This document shows positions 61,827 through 64,000 of a stretch of 64,000 nt of DNA, piece by piece. Location of the stretch: contig NC_052622.1 in the NCBI RefSeq assembly GCF_016545825.1, positions 2,547,001 to 2,611,000 on the forward strand, given 5' to 3'. Every line of letters starts with the position of its first letter. Within the stretch, counting starts at the first letter, position 1. The DNA is from Eucalyptus grandis. Its lineage: Eukaryota > Streptophyta > Magnoliopsida > Myrtales > Myrtaceae. The position numbers and the translations under genes are program-made. Under the pieces are notes generated by a model. That model was given only the letters and a program-made list of their open reading frames with translations, had not been told where the DNA came from and made no database searches.

Positions 61827-63247
61827 GGAAAAAGTACATCCTTAGTACCAAAATTCGGCACGAAAGGACACTGAAGTATTAAAAGTTAGGAAAGTGACAC
61901 TTAAATGCCACTTTTTATAATAAAAAAAAAAGAAAAAAAGTGAGACACTTAAGTATCACATCTAGCGAACCCCGTCGAAAATCCTACGTGGCAATTTTTT
62001 TTTTTTTTGCTCACCTACATGGCTCACCGGAGAGCTGACTCAACAAAGAAACGCAAAAACGACATCATTTTGGAGTAAATTTGAAATTTAATATAAAAAT
62101 TAACTAAATTAAATTATAAAAAAAAAATTGAAAATAAACATTAGATAAATAAATAATTTTTTTATTCAAAAAAGGGAGGGAGGAAGAAGGTGGCTGAGGG
62201 CTAAGCCCTCACCATTGCCGCCTCCCTCCTTTTAAAAAAAAAATAAATGTTTTAAATAAATTTGGTTTTAAATTTAGTTTAATTAATTTTTATATTAATT
62301 ATTTACCACGTCAGCGTGCAAAATAACATTGTTTTGCACTTACCTTGCCAGAAAATCATCATATCAGCAACTAAACTTTTGGTTCATCACCAAGTGCAGG
62401 TTGCCTACACAGTCCCTCATTATATCTTATGGTAGGATAGATGCTGCTTCCTACCCCTTTTGCAATGAGGTGCCCAACTCTATTGATTATCTATTTTTTG
62501 GGTGTCGTATTACTTCTGGTATTGCTTTCTTTTGGGCGACCAGATGCAATCTTCCCTAGAGCAACAGATCGTGGGAGGAGACCCTCACTTGGGCCACTAC
62601 CTTGCTCTCAGGCAAGGATTTTTATAAATGTGTTGCCCGCTTTTCATTTGGTGCGCTTTGTCACATCGTTTGGAAAAACATGAACAATATTCTCTTCAGG
62701 GGGGAGTCGATCTCTATTCCGGCCATGAAGAAGCATCTTCTTCAAGTCGTTAAAGACAATGCTATCACCTTCAAAAATATAGCTGACTCCACCAGAAATA
62801 GGAGGCTGTAACGTTCTTGGGATGTGGACCCCATCATCTTCATTCCCACTGATCGTCATCCGGCTAGCTAAGCTTCTTGTTGGTTGCTAGTTGGTGTCTG
62901 CCTCACAGTTGTTTTGCCGTGGGTCTTCTCTTTTGGTTGTTCTTGTTGTTGCCACTTGGCTTTTCCTCGGCTTCATTCCACTCATAATGAGCATGTTCAT
63001 CTTGAGTGCAAGTTTTTTGAAGGCAATTAGTTTGTACAGTTTGACCTTTCCCCCAATATATTGCTTACTTTCACCCAAAAAAAAGAAAAGAAAATTGTCA
63101 TGTCAACATTTTTGTCGGATTTTCTCGCCGTTGGCACTTAAATGATCAATTTTGCTCCGATTTTAACACTTATGTGCCATTTTCCTAACTTTTGATACTT
63201 AAATGTCTCTCCGTGTCAAGTTTTGGCACTCCAGGTGTCCGGCACTC
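61827..63247. mobile_element. MULE-like element M7 with nested LINE fragment
   Basis: The element is flanked by a 9-bp direct repeat AAATGATGA (61818-61826 and 63248-63256). Its long inverted ends pair over about 90 bp, for example left AGTATTAAAAGTTAGGAAAG and right reverse complement AGTATCAAAAGTTAGGAAAA. The interior has a short GC block (62176-62232) with the palindrome GAGGGCTAAGCCCTC between A/T-rich tracts. A LINE fragment has inserted on the right side. Block A lacks the whole element. Confidence 0.75.
62315..63093 (+). mobile_element. 5'-truncated LINE fragment in M7
   Basis: Pieces 62329-62559 and 62602-62811 read like the C-terminal zf-RVT end of a plant LINE ORF2 (CNEVPNSIDYLFFGC, then RFSFGALCHIVWKNMNNILF), separated by a frame change. 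A 3' tail with an A-rich end (AAAAAAAAGAAAAGAAAA) follows at 63077. It is a different LINE subfamily from the two longer LINEs. Confidence 0.65.
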
Positions 63248-63689
63248 AAATGATGAAGTTCGGAAGAGGAAAAAGATAAGTGTGGTACAAATCATGGGAC
63301 ATTCCATTCCAGTGTCTCCATATAAGGCTTTGTTAGCATAACAGTCTTTAAACTACCGTAAGAATAATAACTTGTATTTTTTTTTTTTTTGTAATAGGAA
63401 TAATAACTTGTTACGAGCCATGAATCATAGAAATAGTGGACCCTATAACAATTTATAATTATTTCTTATTTGGTTTTTTATAATTCGAAATAGATTGTTA
63501 TTTTCATAATAAATTAAAGATTGTCACACAATTATTTCTCTTCTATATATTATTGAATGGTTGATCTTGCTGCACTCTTTCTTAGAAACTTAGACCGATG
63601 ATGAGTGTACCTGTGAAGTCATAAGCCATTGAATTACGGCCAACTAGGAATTATCAGTTTGCTTCTTTACCTCTATATTGATGTAGCTA

Positions 63690-64000
63690 GTATAATCACC
63701 TAGAGGGGGGGTGAATAGGTGTAAAAACAAATTTTCGAAATACCACAGCAATACTAGGCAGACGATAGAAAGGCAGTACTCTTTTGATTAAAATGAATTA
63801 CGATCAAAATAAAGTAAAGAGTAAGGAAGAGAAGATTAAACACAAGGTTTATAGTGGTTTGGTTTATCCCAAGCTTACGTCCACTCTTCCGCACTAACAG
63901 CCTATCGGCTGGATTCCACTATGAACAAAAGAGATGTTACAGCACAGTTCTTCCTTGATTCCACAGTGTAGATATTCTATCACACTTCCTCAAGGTTTCT
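63690..64000. mobile_element. Possible retroelement end, cut by the window
   Basis: ACCTAGAGGGGGGGTGAATA at 63701 and the following GTTTATAGTGGTTTGGTTTA to CCACTCTTCCGCACTAACAG are words I associate with a widespread plant retroelement repeat. The element continues past the end of the window, so its type cannot be settled. Confidence 0.35.

Larger units (their letters stand above)
44820..63640. repeat. Segmental duplication, block B
   Basis: Second copy of the block A locus (1-26530) with the same order: left flank, RLP gene on the minus strand, upstream flank, and the ATGATGAGTGTAC stretch near 63599. It lacks the block A LINE, M1, the LTR insert in the RLP, and the hAT/virus complex. Its own private insertions are the solo LTR with a LINE (46985-56197) and M7 (61827-63247). 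Confidence 0.85.

Overview
This is nuclear DNA from a flowering plant, most likely a woody eudicot. The evidence is one clear intron-containing plant gene (a SHOC1 meiotic crossover-factor homologue), a plant heavy-metal-associated (HMA) domain gene, two single-exon EIX-type leucine-rich-repeat receptor-like protein (RLP) genes, plant LINEs, gypsy-type LTR pieces, an endogenous pararetrovirus and many small TIR elements. A Myrtales origin is only an impression from the repeat style and is not proven here.

Layout: the window is built on an old segmental duplication. Block A (1 to ~26530) and block B (~44820 to ~63640) are the same ancestral locus: non-coding flank, then an RLP gene on the minus strand, then its divergent upstream flank. 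The blocks have since taken on different mobile elements. Block A gained a degenerate LINE (1072-6960) whose 5' junction carries an inverted duplication, a TIR element with a GC-rich core (7287-8227), an LTR-retroelement remnant inside the RLP gene (11670-14624), and a hAT-type element (18050-26086). That hAT element holds an endogenous caulimovirid (18840-25905), which is itself interrupted by another GC-core element (23395-24204). Block B gained a 3.2-kb solo LTR (46985-56197) with a nested younger LINE that has a perfect 16-bp target-site duplication (47341-53325), and a MULE-like element (61827-63247) with a LINE fragment inside it.

The single-copy middle (27000-44800) holds the only two genes that look like functioning host genes, both on the minus strand: the SHOC1 homologue (33914-39649, about eight exons) and a three-exon HMA-domain gene (40713-41401). 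Both show isolated one-base frame breaks, at least two of them in homopolymer runs, so consensus error is as likely as decay. Both RLP copies are broken, by different mutations.

The most unusual signal is a recurring architecture in at least six TIR elements: a pyrimidine tract, a GC-rich Arg/Ala/Pro-like core bounded by GGCCGGTNNCC and GGNNACCGGCC, then a purine tract. It sits inside elements whose termini and target-site duplications point to different superfamilies (2-3 bp, 8 bp hAT-like and 9-10 bp MULE-like). This looks like a core module shared or captured across transposon families.
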